From contig NZ_CP124621.1 in NCBI RefSeq assembly GCF_030012565.1, positions 682,001-746,000 of the forward strand: a DNA stretch of 64,000 bases. The letters run 5' to 3'. Shown in pieces: positions 10,488-22,600 of this stretch. This DNA is from Mesomycoplasma ovipneumoniae (GTDB taxonomy: Bacteria > Bacillota_I > Bacilli_A > Mycoplasmatales > Metamycoplasmataceae). A model generated the notes under the pieces. That model was not told the DNA's origin. It made no database searches and worked only from the letters and a program-made list of their open reading frames with translations. Every line of letters begins with the position of its first letter. Positions within the stretch are counted from its first letter, which is position 1. The position numbers were made by a program, and so were the translations under genes.

Positions 10488-11866
10488 GGTAATATTCAGT
10501 ATTTTGTGTCTAAGCTAAATCTGTTTTGATAAAATTTATCATAAAGGACCAAAATATGAAAAAACAGCAAAAAACATTATCCCCATTGCAGTTGGAAGCT
10601 AGAAGAATTGCTAGCAAATACGCTGATTATAAAAAAATAACAAAAGAAGATTTTCACAACGAAATTTCGCATATGTTTAAAACTTTTGCTGAGGAGCTCT
10701 TAAATGCGGAATTAAGCCTATATTTAGGCTATGAAAAAGGCGACCGAAGCAAAAACGGTGCGAATAAATCGAATAAGCGAAACGGGTTTTCGGCCAAAAC
10801 TGTGAATTATGAAAATGATAATATTCGTCTAAAAATACCAAGAGATCGAAATGGCACTTTTGAGAACAAATTCATCGGTAAATACGAAACAAATTTAGGT
10901 AATATCGAAGAACAAGTGTTTTCGCTTTTTGCATCAGGGATGTCATATGAAAATATAGTTGACACAATAAAAAATATCTATAAAAAAGAAGTAAGTAACG
11001 CCTGAATTTCTTCAATTACTGACAAATTATTGCCTGAAATTGAAAAGTGAAAATCGCAAAAAATTGATAATTCCTATCCAATTTTGTACATTGATGGGAT
11101 GTTTTTTAATGTCAAAGAAAACGGTGTTTTTGTCAAGAAATCACTTTATCTTATTCTTGCAATTGATTGGCGGGGGAATAAAAAAGTACTGGGATTTTGG
11201 ATTAAAAATACCGAATCAGCAAGTAATTGACTTGATGTTTTTAGTGAACTAAAAACTCGTGGGCTGGAAGATGTTCTAATAATTTCTTGCGATAATCTAA
11301 GCGGAATTAGTCAGGCAATTGAAGCGGTTTTCCCGCAAACAGATGTTCAAAAATGTGTTGTTCACCAAATTAGAAACTCGCTTTTAAAAGTTTCCTACAA
11401 GCACAAAAAAGAGTTTGCCCAAGATATGAAAAGTATTTATCAAGCGATTAATCAAGAATCTGCAATGAAAAATCTTGATGAATTTGCGGAAAAATGAGGC
11501 CAAAAATATCCATCAATTATCAAGTCTTGGTATACAAACTTCGTTGAATTAACGACATTTTTTAAATATCCATATGAATTGAGGCGAGCAATTTATACTA
11601 CAAATACAATTGAATCAGTAAATAGATTAATTAGGAAAAATACAAAAACAAAAGGCGGAATTCAGAGTGTAAATTACCTTTCAAAAATAACTTTTTTAAC
11701 GCTCCAAGACGCATCTATAAAATGACAAAGGCAGGTAAGGGATTGAGATACAATTAAAAAACAATTAGAAATTATTTTCCCTAATCGATTAAATAATGTA
11801 AAATTAGATTAGATTTCTATTTGAAAAAATCCATAAAACTTAAAACACAAAATTATGAACACTCCC
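10488..11866 (+). mobile_element. IS256-family insertion sequence, intact
   Basis: 1379 bp inserted in small element B. An 8-bp direct repeat, gattttac, flanks it (10480-10487 and 11867-11874), the duplication size expected for IS256. Its ends are imperfect inverted repeats of about 26 bp built around TTCA and ATTTTGTGT. It carries one full transposase gene. Confidence 0.9.
10556..11812 (+). CDS. IS256-family transposase (mutator type)
   Basis: 418 residues with TGA as Trp. Mutator-type DDE transposase. Recognisable blocks: GYEKGDRSKNGANKSNKRNGFSAK-type motif, IPRDRNGTFENK, the first catalytic Asp in YIDGM, SCDNLSG, the CVVHQIRNSLLKVS signature around an H-x-x-R-N motif, and the YTTNTIESVNRLIRK block with the catalytic Glu. 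The ATG at 10556 follows AAAGGACC. Length and blocks are complete and no stop interrupts it, so it is probably functional. Confidence 0.93.
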
Positions 11867-12115
11867 GATTTTACCGTCAAAAAAACGAATTTATGGGTGT
11901 TTTCACATTTTTATACCCAATAAAAAGTGAATTTTTGCAATCAAACTTGCAAACTCAGGATTAGCAAAATTAATTTTATCTTTCAAAGTAATTCTTGGAC
12001 AATTCAAAAAGTAAGTCAGAAATGCTAAAAAAGTTAAAAGAATAACCATAAATAATATATAATAAATAAAATAATCGAATTTTCTCTATAATTTACTTGA
12101 TTTATCGAAAAAATT

Positions 12116-13362
12116 GGGAATATTAAATATTTTGTGTTTTAAGGTAAATCTGTTTTGATAAAATTTATCATAAGGGACTAAAATATGAAAAAAAAGCAAC
12201 AACAATTATCCCCACTTGAGTTAGAAATTAAAAAAATTGCTAAAAAATACGTTGATAATAAAAAATTAAAAAAAGAAGATTCTCACAACAAAATCTCGAT
12301 TATATTTGAAACTTTTATTCAAGAACTCCCAAAGGCGAAATTAAGCCAATATTTAGCCTATGAAAAAATCAAACGAAACAAAAATTTATACAATACCGAA
12401 GAGCAAGTACTTTACCTTTTTACATCAGGGATGTCATATGAAGATATTGCTAATACAATAAAAGATATCTATGAAAAGGAAATAAGTATTGACCGAATTT
12501 CTTCAATTACTGACATATTATTACCTGAAATGGAAGAGTGAAAATCGGAAAAAATTGACAATTCCTATCCAATTTTTTACATTGACGGAATGTTTTTTTA
12601 TGTTAAAGAAAACGGTGTTATTGTCAAAAAATCACTTTATTTTATTATTGCAATTGATTGGCAGGGTAATAAAAAACTACTGGGATTTTGGATTCAAAAT
12701 AGCGAATCAGCAAGTAATTGACTTGATATTTTTAGCGAACTAAAAACTCGCGGACTGGAAGATGTTCTAATAATTTCTTGTGATAATCTAAGCGGAATTA
12801 GTCAAGCAATTGAAGCACTTTTCCCGCAAACAGATGTTCAAAAATATCTTATTCACCAAATTAGAAACTCGCTTTTAAAAGTTTCTAACAAAGACAAAAA
12901 AGACTTTGCCTATGATATGAAAAAGATTTATCAAGTGAATTGAGCAATTAATCAACAATTTGCAATGCAAAATCTTGATGAATTTTCGAAAATATGAGGG
13001 CAAAAATATCCTTCAATTATAAAGTCTTGGTATGATAATTTCGCTGAATTAACGACATTTTTTAAATATCCAAATCAATTAAGGGAAGCAATTTATACGA
13101 CAAATTCAATTGAATCATTGAATAAATTAATTAGGAAAAATACAAAAACAAATGGTGAAATTCAAAGTGTTAATTACCTTACAAAAATAGCTTATTTAAC
13201 GCTCCGGAACGAATCAATAAGATGACTAAGATTAAGAAATTGAGACATAATTAAAAAACAATTAGAAATTATTTTTCCTAATCGATTAAATAATGTAAAA
13301 TTAAATTAGATTTCTATTTGAAAAATCCATAAAAATTTAAAACACAAAATTATGAACACTTG
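12116..13362 (+). mobile_element. Second IS256-type copy, internally deleted relic
   Basis: It keeps both ends (GGGAATATT...ATTTTGTGTTTTAAGG on the left, the inverse of TTCATAATTTTGTG on the right) and is closely related to the copy at 10488. About 130 bp is missing inside the transposase gene. No convincing direct repeat flanks it, so it is either old or its duplication has decayed. It lies 157 bp beyond small element B. Confidence 0.75.
12185..13309 (+). pseudogene. IS256 transposase with a roughly 44-residue in-frame deletion
   Basis: 374 codons against 418 in the intact copy, aligned from start to stop. The deletion removes the segment between YEK and NxEEQ, which in the intact copy holds the RNG motif and the IPRDRNG block. 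Asp in YIDGM, SCDNLSG and the TTNSIESLNKLIRK block remain. The conserved Cys before the HQIRNS motif is Tyr here, and a 2-residue insertion (VN) is present. The reading frame is open despite many substitutions. It is almost certainly inactive; whether the shortened protein is made is unknown. Confidence 0.8.
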
Positions 13363-13382
13363 CAATTTTGTTGCTAGCTATA

Positions 13383-13412
13383 AAAAAACCTCGTTTTTAC
13401 GAGGCTTTTTTA
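13383..13412. terminator. Bidirectional terminator between IS relic and adhesin cluster
   Basis: Stem cctcg/cgagg (13389-13393 with 13400-13404), flanked by A runs on one side and T runs on the other, so it can act in both directions. On the minus strand it ends the P97-like gene. Confidence 0.75.
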
Positions 13413-13428
13413 TAATTAAAATTTGTGA

Positions 13429-16362
13429 TTAGGCATATTCAGATCTAAATTTTTCAAAAAGTTTGTTATATTCCTCTTCAGTTTGAGGTGTGTCAAATAA
13501 AACAAAACCTTTAAAGGTGATTCCAGTTTCAGATCTTGAAAGTGGTAATTTGTCGATTTGTTCTTGGATTTTTGATTTGGTGGTTCCAAAAGTAAAACCT
13601 TTTTCAAAATTAATTTTTGCACCTTCTGGTATTTCGCGACTTCAGGTAAATCTCGGTTTTTTAGCATCATCAGATTCGGTAGAATAAAACTTCATATTCA
13701 TAATTGATTTGCCATCTTTTTTTTGAACATCCACGCCTAAAATAATAGTGGATTCAGAATTATTAAGAAAATCTTGAAAATCTGAGTGAGGATTTTCTGG
13801 TTGGAATGCCACTCCAATATTCATACGTTCATCAGTGTAAATTATAATTCTACCATTATATGTCGTTTGAAATCCATCTTTATTGGGATTAGAAACTTTA
13901 GATGGCGGTTTAGGGACAAAATCAGCACCAATTTCAAAAACATCGTCCAGATAGCGATTCTTTTCAATAACTAAATTAAAATCATTTGCTTCTTCACCTG
14001 TTTTTAGTAAAAAATATTGGATCAAATTTGACTTAGGCAATTTTTTTGGTTTAAAAGCATAAAAGAAGGAAGTGCCGTCTTCTAATTTTAGATCTGTGTT
14101 GTTATTTACAGTTTTATCCAAAGAAATTCCGCCTTCGGCTAGATAAATACCTTGTTCTTGTTCATCAATATGAACTTTTTCTTTTGATTTATCTGAAGGA
14201 GCTGGATTTGCCTTAAATCTAAAATTTGGATTATTAACGGCTGAAATTGATTTTACAACTTGCTGTTTTTGGCCATTTAAAGATTCTTCTTCTGTTTCAA
14301 CATTAGTTTTTCAATCTAAAAATAGGTGAGTTTTGACGCTATCAGAAAAAGATTTATAAAGTTTATTTTCTTTATTTACATCGTCAAGTTCAATTGTTAG
14401 ATTTCTTTCAATTCCATTAGGGGTTTTAATCTTAAGATTTATTTCATAAGTCTCATCTTTATGATCTGCAGAAAAAGAAATAGAAGTGCCTTCAGGAAGA
14501 TCAGCTTTTTCAAGATTTTCAAGAAGTTTTCTTAGGTAATCACCTAGTAAGGATTGTTGATTTGGAGAAGTGGTTGGGCTTGGAGCTGGGGTTGGGGCTG
14601 GATCTTGACTAGTAGAAGGACTTGAATCTGAACTAGGAGGAGGGGTTGGGGCTGAAGAAGGTGCTGCGCTTGAAGAGGAACTTGCATCCTCTGTATCTTG
14701 GAATAAGGTTGGTAAAGCGCTAACATCTGCAACAACTGATGTAGAAGTATCTGAACCTTCAGTACCCTGATCAGCACCTGGAACAGCGCTTGGAGTTATT
14801 GGAGTTTGATTAATTTTATTGCTTTTTGTTGCAAAAAAATTAAGAGCCTCGAAAAAAGGTTTTAGTTGAGTTGTTATATCTTTTATATCGTAAGGTTTAT
14901 TCAAAAAAGGTTTGATTTTATCATCAATTGTTGAAGCAAAAACTGTAATTGGCAAATCTTTCTTGATTTCAAAGCTTAAATTGTCAATATCTTGTGATCC
15001 TTGTTGATCAAAACTCTCAATTGCATTTTTAAAATATGCACCATAAATTTCTTCGGTTGTATCAAATTCTAGTTCAAAATTGAAAGTATAAGTATTATCT
15101 TCGCCAAGTTTTAAACCTAAAGGAAGTGATGTTTCTTCAGTAAAATTACCTTCAAGATTTAGTCCGACATTGATAATATTAGAATTTTTAGGATTATTTT
15201 TGTTTTCTTTTACTGAAAAAGCGGCACTTTTTGGATCAAAATTAGGGATTAAATTTTTAATTTCTTCTAGAAATGTTTTATTTTCATTTGAATTTTCGGT
15301 TGTATTTGAACCTGAATTTGAAGTAAATCAAGAATTAAACTGCTGAAGATTTAAATTTTGAGGATTTTGAGCAAAATATTCTGATAGACTAAGCTTATTT
15401 TGTGCTAAATGTTTAGAAATTGCTGAGCTAAATTTATAATTTTTCTTAAAAATTTTTAATAATCCAGAAGATTTTTTTTGGTCAGTTTTCTTAGGAACAT
15501 CGACAAAATTAAGTGTTAATTTGCTACTTTTTTGTGTTTTTTTATCAACTAAACTTAATGCTAAGTCAATTTTATTGTCAACATCGTCAATATTTGTAAA
15601 ATTTAATTTTTCTTGTTGCAATTCAGGTTTTATTTCAAAATTGGAAGGAAAAACAAAAACCGGTTCAGAATTTATGTTGAACGAAATTCCGCCAAATTTA
15701 GAAAATGTTGCAAACAGTGCTGAACTTGAATTTTTTGTTTTTTCAAAATTTTCCTTAAATTCATTATAAAACAAAATAGCAATTTCGGTTGCGGTTTTTC
15801 CTTCTAAAAAATCTTGATTTAAAAGGCTAATTGATGCACTCAAATTTTGAGCTGAAAAATTCAAGGTTTTATCTTGATCTGAAAAATCTAAGTCAAAACT
15901 TGCTGTATAATTTATACTTTTGCTTGAATTTGAAATATTAACGGCAAGATTTTTTATCTTGTTTGACTCAATTTTTACTTCTGATTGGCTCCTTGGAACA
16001 ACCAATCTGAAATTTAAATCTGGATATTTTTGACTAATTTGACTAAAGTCAATTGCATTATTTAAGTCAAAATTGTATGCTTTATCAAAATGCAAATTTA
16101 GCGCATCAGAAGCGCTTAATTTTTTAGCAAATTTTGACTTAAGTTTTAAATTAGCAACTAAACTATCAAATTCAGTCGTGTTAAATTCTGAATTAACATT
16201 TAGATTTATAGCATTAGCTAGTTTTTCGTCAAATTCTGATAATTTTGAATTATAATTTTTTGACTGTAAGGAGATTAAATAAGGAACACTGGCAGAAATA
16301 CTAACGACCGCGCTAACTCCAATAATTGCAAAAATTATATGATTTAATTTAATCTTTTTCAT
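13429..16362 (-). CDS. P97-family adhesin-like surface protein
   Basis: 977 residues with TGA as Trp. The N-terminus MKKIKLNHIIFAIIG with one uncleaved-type hydrophobic segment (about residues 8-31) and the next segment YLISLQSKNYNSKLSEFDEKLANA look like the P97/P97-paralog family of M. hyopneumoniae, whose members bind cilia, glycosaminoglycans and host plasma proteins. About residues 525-600 form a Ser/Pro/Ala/Thr linker (runs such as SSSSSAAPSSAPTPPP) between two predicted folded regions. The AAKPV/E-type cilium-binding repeats of P97 itself are not present. It follows the P102-like gene by 22 bp, with AAAGGAAA before the ATG, so the two are probably an operon. The family call is from N-terminal and contextual likeness. 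Confidence 0.72.
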
Positions 16363-16384
16363 AATAATTTCCTTTAAAATCTTA

Positions 16385-19282
16385 TTATTTTAATAATAAG
16401 GAGGTTGTATACTCCATGATAATAACGCGGATAGGTTGACTTGAGAAATTTTGAGGATTCTTTTTATCATAAAGATATAAAAATAAATTATGTTGAACTT
16501 GACTTCCAGTGTTAGGAATTTTCTCAAGTACACCGGTAATGTCACCGTCAGTAGTTTGTGAGGATGCGTCTGCAGTGCCTGCTGTTTGATTCTCTTTTGC
16601 TTTTTTCATTGCATAAAAGCCTAAATCTTTGTGTTCTGAGGTTAAATAACTACTAAAAGGTAGTTTTTCTACTTCTTTATCAACAGATACTGGCTCGTTT
16701 TCCTTTGATTTTGAGACAGCGAGATTGATTTGGGTTTTAAAATCTTCAAAATCTTTCTTGGTTAAGAAAACTATTTGTGAATTTGGTGAAAAAGTTGAGG
16801 CAATTTCATCTAATTTATCAACTTCATCGCTTAAAAGTTTATTATCAGGGTTGATTTTTAGTTCAATTTCTGATTTTTTTGTTTGATAAATAACGCTAAC
16901 TAGATCACCGTTTTTATCAACTGGACCAATATTGTATCAATATTTTACTTTTAAATCTTTTTCACTAGATTTTCCTAAAGCATCAACATTTGTTAAATTA
17001 GGTTCCAAGCTAAATTGAATTTTGTAGTTAAAATCCTTACCAAAATTACCAGTAAAAAGTTTTTGACTCTTTTGTTTTGAATAAGCTAATGAATAAAAAG
17101 CTGCAAGAAAATCGGTGAGATTTTCGATGTTATTTTTATTGTCTGTGCTTGAAAAATTAGGTTTAGTAAATTGATTTGATAGTAATTCGATCTGTTTTAT
17201 AAAATATTCAGGACTAAAAGATGAATTTGTTTTCATCAAATTAAGTGTATTTTTAAGCTCATTATTAATGTAAAAGCCATTTTCAAGAGGTTTTTCAGTA
17301 TTTAAAAAACCATAGTTAAATGAAAAAAGTCAAACTGTTGGCTCACCAGCTTCATCATTAATTTGACCACGTGGCTGTTTTGTAGGCTTAATTTTAATTT
17401 CACTTAATTTTTTAAATAATTCATTACTATTAGAATTTTCTGGCCAGTTTGTTTCAGAAGTTATTAATCCAAAATGTTTAAGATAATCAAATCAATATTT
17501 TGCAACAAAACTAATGTCTTGTTTTGATAAAAATGACAAAAATTGTGAAATTTTCTCGTCGGTATTAAAATAATTAGAATAAATTGATGTTATACCTTTA
17601 GAGGCGGCATCATCAATGTTTGAATTTTTAATTAAATCTTCAACAGTTGGCAAATTATAACTGTCAACCATTGATTTTAATTGGGCTTCATCAAATCTAA
17701 AACCATAATAACGGGAATTTTGAAGAACTTTCTTTAATTTTTCAAAATTATTTGTTTGAATTAGTGCTAATAATTCCTCTTTTGGAATCCCTTTTTGATT
17801 ATCTTTTCTAACAAATTCTTGGACTTTTGGTTCAATAGTCAAACCACTTTTCTTAATTGAATCTGCAAAATCAGGATCATTTTGAGCTAATATTTCAAAA
17901 TTTTTAATACTTTGAGAAAATTTTTTTATAGCAACAATTTTATCATTTCTTTTATCTTTTATAACAATATCACCATTAATTTGGGCAACAACATTGTTAT
18001 CTTTAAAGTCTAAATTGACTTGTTCAGTGTCTAGTTTTATTTGAACATCTAAAAATTTTGAAATTTGGTTAAAATTTAAATTTGCTAGTTTATTTTCGAA
18101 TCTAATTTTTGATATTAGTGGTGTTTTGACAATTTTTTCAATAAGTGAATTAAGAAAATCAGCACGATTTTCTTTGGTTGCAAAAATTTCATTATTATAG
18201 TAATTTAGAAAATCTCATCCTGTAATTAAAGTTGAATTATTTTGACTAAAATTATTTATTGCAAAATAATCACTGTCAGAAAATTCGCTTAAAACAATAT
18301 CATCACTAATTGACTTATCAAGGAAAGAATTACTTAAATTGAGTTGAGTAGTAAGGAAAAATTTGGAATCTTTGTTAAAATCAGCGGCAATTTCCTTTGA
18401 AAAATCAGAAGAAAACTGGGCAACAAAGGTCAATTTATAAACCCCTGGAGTTGCAGTTTTTACTAAATATCGATCGGTTATAATTTGATCTTTTACCAAA
18501 TTTATATCATAGCGAGGTTTTTTAGTGCCACTTTCAGATTCAAAGTAAAAGCTTTTATTGCTAAAAATTTGTGAAATTATCTCATCAAGGTTAAAATATT
18601 TGTTAATAATTTCTCTAGCTTCAGTGTCATTTTTTGTGCTATTAACTTCTTTTTGGAAATCTTCAATTGAAATTAGCTTTGTTAATTCTTTTTTAAATGA
18701 AAAATTAACCTCACTATTTGTGTAAGGTCTTAATTTCTTGAGCTGGTCTTCTGAGTAAGTTGAAAAATTAGAAAGTGAGTAATCTGGAACGTAATTATAA
18801 GCAACTTTTTGTTTAAATAAGTCAGAAATTGCTGTTTTATTGTCATCTAATTTTTGTGAAACTCGCCAAAAAACCTCGAATGTTTGCTCATTGTCGTCAG
18901 GTTTGATATCAAAAATTTCCAATTTGAAAGGTTTTCAATTATGATCGGTTGAAAAATTAACGGGAATGCTAGAGTTATTAGTCTGGTAAAAATCAAAAAA
19001 ATCTATTAAATCAATGTCAGTTTTTTTGGTATTATCGTCGTTCAAAAGTTTCTTTTTTAGATCTAAATAGTCTGAATTAGCATTTAAATATTTATCCTTT
19101 ATACTAATGAAAGAAATTGATTTTGCTTGGTTTTGCACATCAATTCGTGGGTTTTTTAGTTCTAAATTTGCAAAAACAACTAGCGGAACGGCAATAATTG
19201 CTCCACCAGCAAGAGTGCTTAGCCCTAAAAGAAAAATATTTTTTTTAGTTAGTAGTTTTTTAGTGATTGTACTTTTCGTCAC
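16385..19282 (-). CDS. P102-family-like surface protein
   Basis: 965 residues with TGA as Trp. The GTG at 19282 is taken as start because AGGAGG lies four bases upstream; an in-frame ATG at 19318 has no such site. The basic N-terminus and a single hydrophobic segment (about residues 12-36, LLGLSTLAGGAIIAVPLVVF) precede a large extracellular part rich in Asn, Asp, Lys and Ser, with phrases such as GVYKLTFVAQFS. It has no Cys lipobox. Its pairing with a P97-like gene downstream mirrors the P97/P102 gene pairs of M. hyopneumoniae, though here the P102-like gene comes first. A 14-nt homopolymer lies just upstream (19317-19330). Probable adhesin; exact family needs a profile search. Confidence 0.68.
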
Positions 19283-19316
19283 CTTTCCTCCTATGTATTC
19301 TATAAAAAATTTTAAC

Positions 19317-19330
19317 AAAAAAAAAAAAAA
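19317..19330 (-). promoter_or_regulatory. T14 tract in the promoter region of the P102-like gene
   Basis: Fourteen A on plus (T on minus) lie about 35 bp upstream of the GTG start and just upstream of a TATAGAAT-like -10 (about 19301-19308). The tract therefore sits where the spacer or -35 would be. Length change there could switch expression, as for other mycoplasma surface genes; this is inference. Confidence 0.4.
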
Positions 19331-19484
19331 GGAAAGAAATTCCTTAAATTACTTAATAAAGAAACTTTTTTATAATAAATTTTTTTAAATTTTTAAAATA
19401 ATTACTTTTATCATAGGAAAGAATTTGTGAGTCGAGTGCTTAAAAGTTAAAAAACACTAACTAGCAAAACTCTTGATTAATTAG

Positions 19485-19525
19485 AAATCTTGATTTTTAT
19501 GAGATAATCCTAAAAATCAAGATTT
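19485..19525. terminator. Terminator of the giant hydrolase gene
   Basis: A perfect 15-bp stem (19485-19499 with 19511-19525) with an 11-nt loop lies between the SGNH hydrolase stop (19603, minus) and the P102-like gene. It can serve either strand. Confidence 0.6.
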
Positions 19526-19602
19526 AAAGGAGAACCTCATCCAGAATTAACTAAAAAATCAATTTTTTATTGCGGTAAAATTAACTATAAATCAAACAAA
19601 AT

Positions 19603-22600
19603 TTATCTTGTTTTAGTTGGATCTTCATAGTTAGCGGGATAAGTTCCATCATGGATTTGTTGTAAAACTTGATCTCTTAATTTAGGTTGGCCGGTAACAC
19701 TAGAAAATCGATTAGTTTCAGAATTATAATAAATCATTGTCAACATATCGTTTAATTTTACGTCATGAGATTTGTAATAGGTGTGTCAAACCCAACCTGG
19801 AACTTTTACAGGATTGCCTATTACTTTATCAATAAAGTTTTTGTAATCAGTATCGGTTTTTTTAGTTTTATTTGATTGTTCACCATTTTGTAACGATGTA
19901 CGGATTATTTCGGATGCAGTATAAGAAGACAAAGCGCCACCGTAAAATGCCCAAGTTTTAACTCCAAGCTTAGAAATTCTTGACTCATATGTATAAAAAA
20001 GAAGAATTAACACTAATCTATAAAGAAATCTTCCCTTCGCGGTGTCTTTAAAGTTATCAATTGATATTTTTGTCTTTGTACTTTCAGAAAACCATATTTT
20101 GTGAAATAACTTCGAAATTGCGTCTAATTGAGAATCTTTTCCGCCAGATCCGCCAGATCCCGCTTTTCCACCAGATCCTCCATTTCCGCTAGATCCAAAA
20201 ACTTCCTTTAATGAAATTCCGGTGTATTCTATGTTATTTAATTCGTTTAAAATTGGAGAGTTGTTATCTTTATTTGTAGAATCTCATTTTGGCGAGGTGA
20301 GGAAAAGTATATCAAAAAATTCGGCAAACAACTGTGTTGATATTTTTTGACCAGTTGGTGTTTTTATTGATAAATTTGTCTCATCTATCAAGTTTTGGGT
20401 TTCTGTTTGCGGGGTTTGTGGGGTAGAATCTTCAATTTTTGGTTCAATTTTGACCACTAAATCAAGGTTGAGAACTTTTGAAAGGTCTAATTTATTAAAC
20501 AAGGTTTCAAAAAAACTTTTTGCTTGTTGACTAGTATCTGATTTTTTAATTGATTCAACAATTTGATCAAAAATGCCAGAAATAAGGGGATTTTCAAGAC
20601 CTAAACCAATAAATTCTCTTAAAAATTTTTTTAGTGTTTCTCTTGGTTTTCCAATGTTAAAACTAGAATAATCCTTATTGTCATCTAAATTTAGCTTTAA
20701 ATATGAAGCAATTACGTCAATCACTAAATCAGAAAATTTATCATTTTTTACTAAAAGATGCACCACGTATCATAAATATGATTTTAAAAATTCACTATTA
20801 TTTTGTACTTCAGATTGGCTCTGGCTTTGGTTAATTTGGGTTGTTGATTCACCCTTTAAAAAATTAGCCAAAAGAGAAGAGAAAGTTTTTACATCTTTAA
20901 AAACCATTGGATTTTTATTTATATAGCTCAAAAGTCTAAAAATTAAAACTTTGTTTGCAGAATCTGGTAAAAATTGCAATAACAATTCTTTGAGTAATGG
21001 CTCAATTTCCTGTCTTTTTTCTTCAGACAAATTGCTAAACAATGAAAAACTACTTACATCACCAATAGCTAAGGAATTAATTTTTTCTTTAAAAAACTTA
21101 GATTGGAAAATTTTAGTTATTACTTTTCAAAGATCATTTTTTTCAGAGTGTTCAATTTTATTATAAACTGATGCAACTTGTTTAATAAGTTCAACAATAA
21201 ATTCTTCGTTTGCAATTTCAGATTCTAAAAGCAAATTTAAATCTGAAGCTGAAAAATCACCGCTAGTGAACTTGCCTAAAATTGAAATAAACTTTGTGAG
21301 TAATGCATTATTTTTTGAATAATTTGCCTCGGATTGCGAGGTTGTTTCACTAGGAGTCGCTGGTGATGAAGAACTTTGGGATTCTCCAGTATTACTATTA
21401 TCATTAAAAAGTTGGGTATTTGCTAGCGACCCAGAAAAATCCTGACTTACATTAACAGTAGCGGCTTCAGGTGGAAAAAGTTCCTTTGGATCACTTTCAT
21501 TTTTGTAAAAATTATCAATGTTATTCTGTATTATTTCTTTGACTAATTTAAAAAGTGGTTGGAATTCAGTTTTTTCAAATTGAGTTTCAAATATTTTTCC
21601 TGCTAGTTTTCCAAAATTATCAATTAAAGTCTCATTTTTTTCATCTAATTTAACAATAAATTCACCAATAATTTTATTAAAATATTGTTGTTCAAATAAT
21701 GTTTTAATTAATGAAAAATTATCTAAAGGTTTTTGGATTTTTGCTTTTGCAACTATTTTAAAGTAGGAATTAAACAAATCTTTTAGTTTTGGTGATTTTA
21801 AAAATCAATCAAAAATTGGAAGAATATTCTCAAGATAGTCTTGCGGAACATTTTTTAAACCTGCACGAATTTGTTCAGAAATTGGATTGCTACTAATAAT
21901 TTCAGAAATCAAAGTTGAAATACTATCTTGAGAAATTGCACCTTGATTTTCTCTATTATTTAAAGTATTTGTTTGGTCTTCTGAATAATAATTATTTGCA
22001 ATATCGACACTAAAACTGTCAAATAAGGTCTCAAGAACAGGTTTTTTAGGGGTAGAATTACCTGAAATTGCATCAAATATGATTGAAATTAATGCTTTTA
22101 TTATTAGTGGGGAATGAGTTTTTGTTTGATCATTAAAATCTAAAGTTGAATCTCTTAATTTTGAAAAAATATCACGAACTAAATCCAAAATTGTCTGAAC
22201 TGATTTTTCTGACAAATTTAATTTATATTCTTGCAAAATTATTTTTAAAAAGTCAGAAATTGAATTTCAGGTTGAAGAATCTCCTAAGAAAAGTCTAAAA
22301 ACTTCCTCAATTAGCGGAGTGTTTTCTTTGAGAAAATTTTCAACTAGTGAATTAAAGTTTGGATGCGATTTAAATTTCTCTTCGTCAAAAAAATACTTAA
22401 TAAGTTCTGAAATTAATTTTTCAACTTGCTCTGACTCAAAAAAGTTTGTTAAAATGCTTAAAACTGAATTTTTGATTTTAGGTTTACTAAAAAAACTATT
22501 TTGGTTTAATTTTTCAAGAAGTTGTTTGTGCAAAAATGATTGTCCAAAAAGATTTTTGAAAAATGAAACTAAATTCTCATTGGAAATTTTATTTTTAAAA

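Larger units (their letters stand above)
10010..11958 (-). mobile_element. Small non-autonomous element, copy B, split by an IS256-type insertion
   Basis: The left part (10010-10487) starts with CCCGAGTTTCCCAGTTTGATG and runs through the family core: hairpins, minus-strand promoter (gaccaa 10423-10428, attata 10402-10407, 15-nt spacer) and a T15 tract. The right part (11867-11958) holds the rest of the IS-like arm and ends at the inverse of CCTGAGTTTGCAAGTTTG. The two parts join cleanly if 10488-11866 and one copy of gattttac are removed. Its own target duplication is not clear; the flanks show only a weak, diverged similarity. Confidence 0.8.

Noticed and set aside
8020-12040. Possible diverged target duplication (~65 bp) around element B
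   Set aside because: Short matches (cttgacaaattta against cttggacaattca) exist, but the AT-rich flanks make chance likely. Not claimed.
12489-12743. 84-codon frame inside the IS256 relic in another phase
   Set aside because: Shadow of the transposase sequence; the same phase is open in the intact copy for the same reason.
12100-13375. 8-9-bp target duplication for the IS256 relic
   Set aside because: The bases next to the two ends (aaaaaatt and gcaatttt) do not match well enough.
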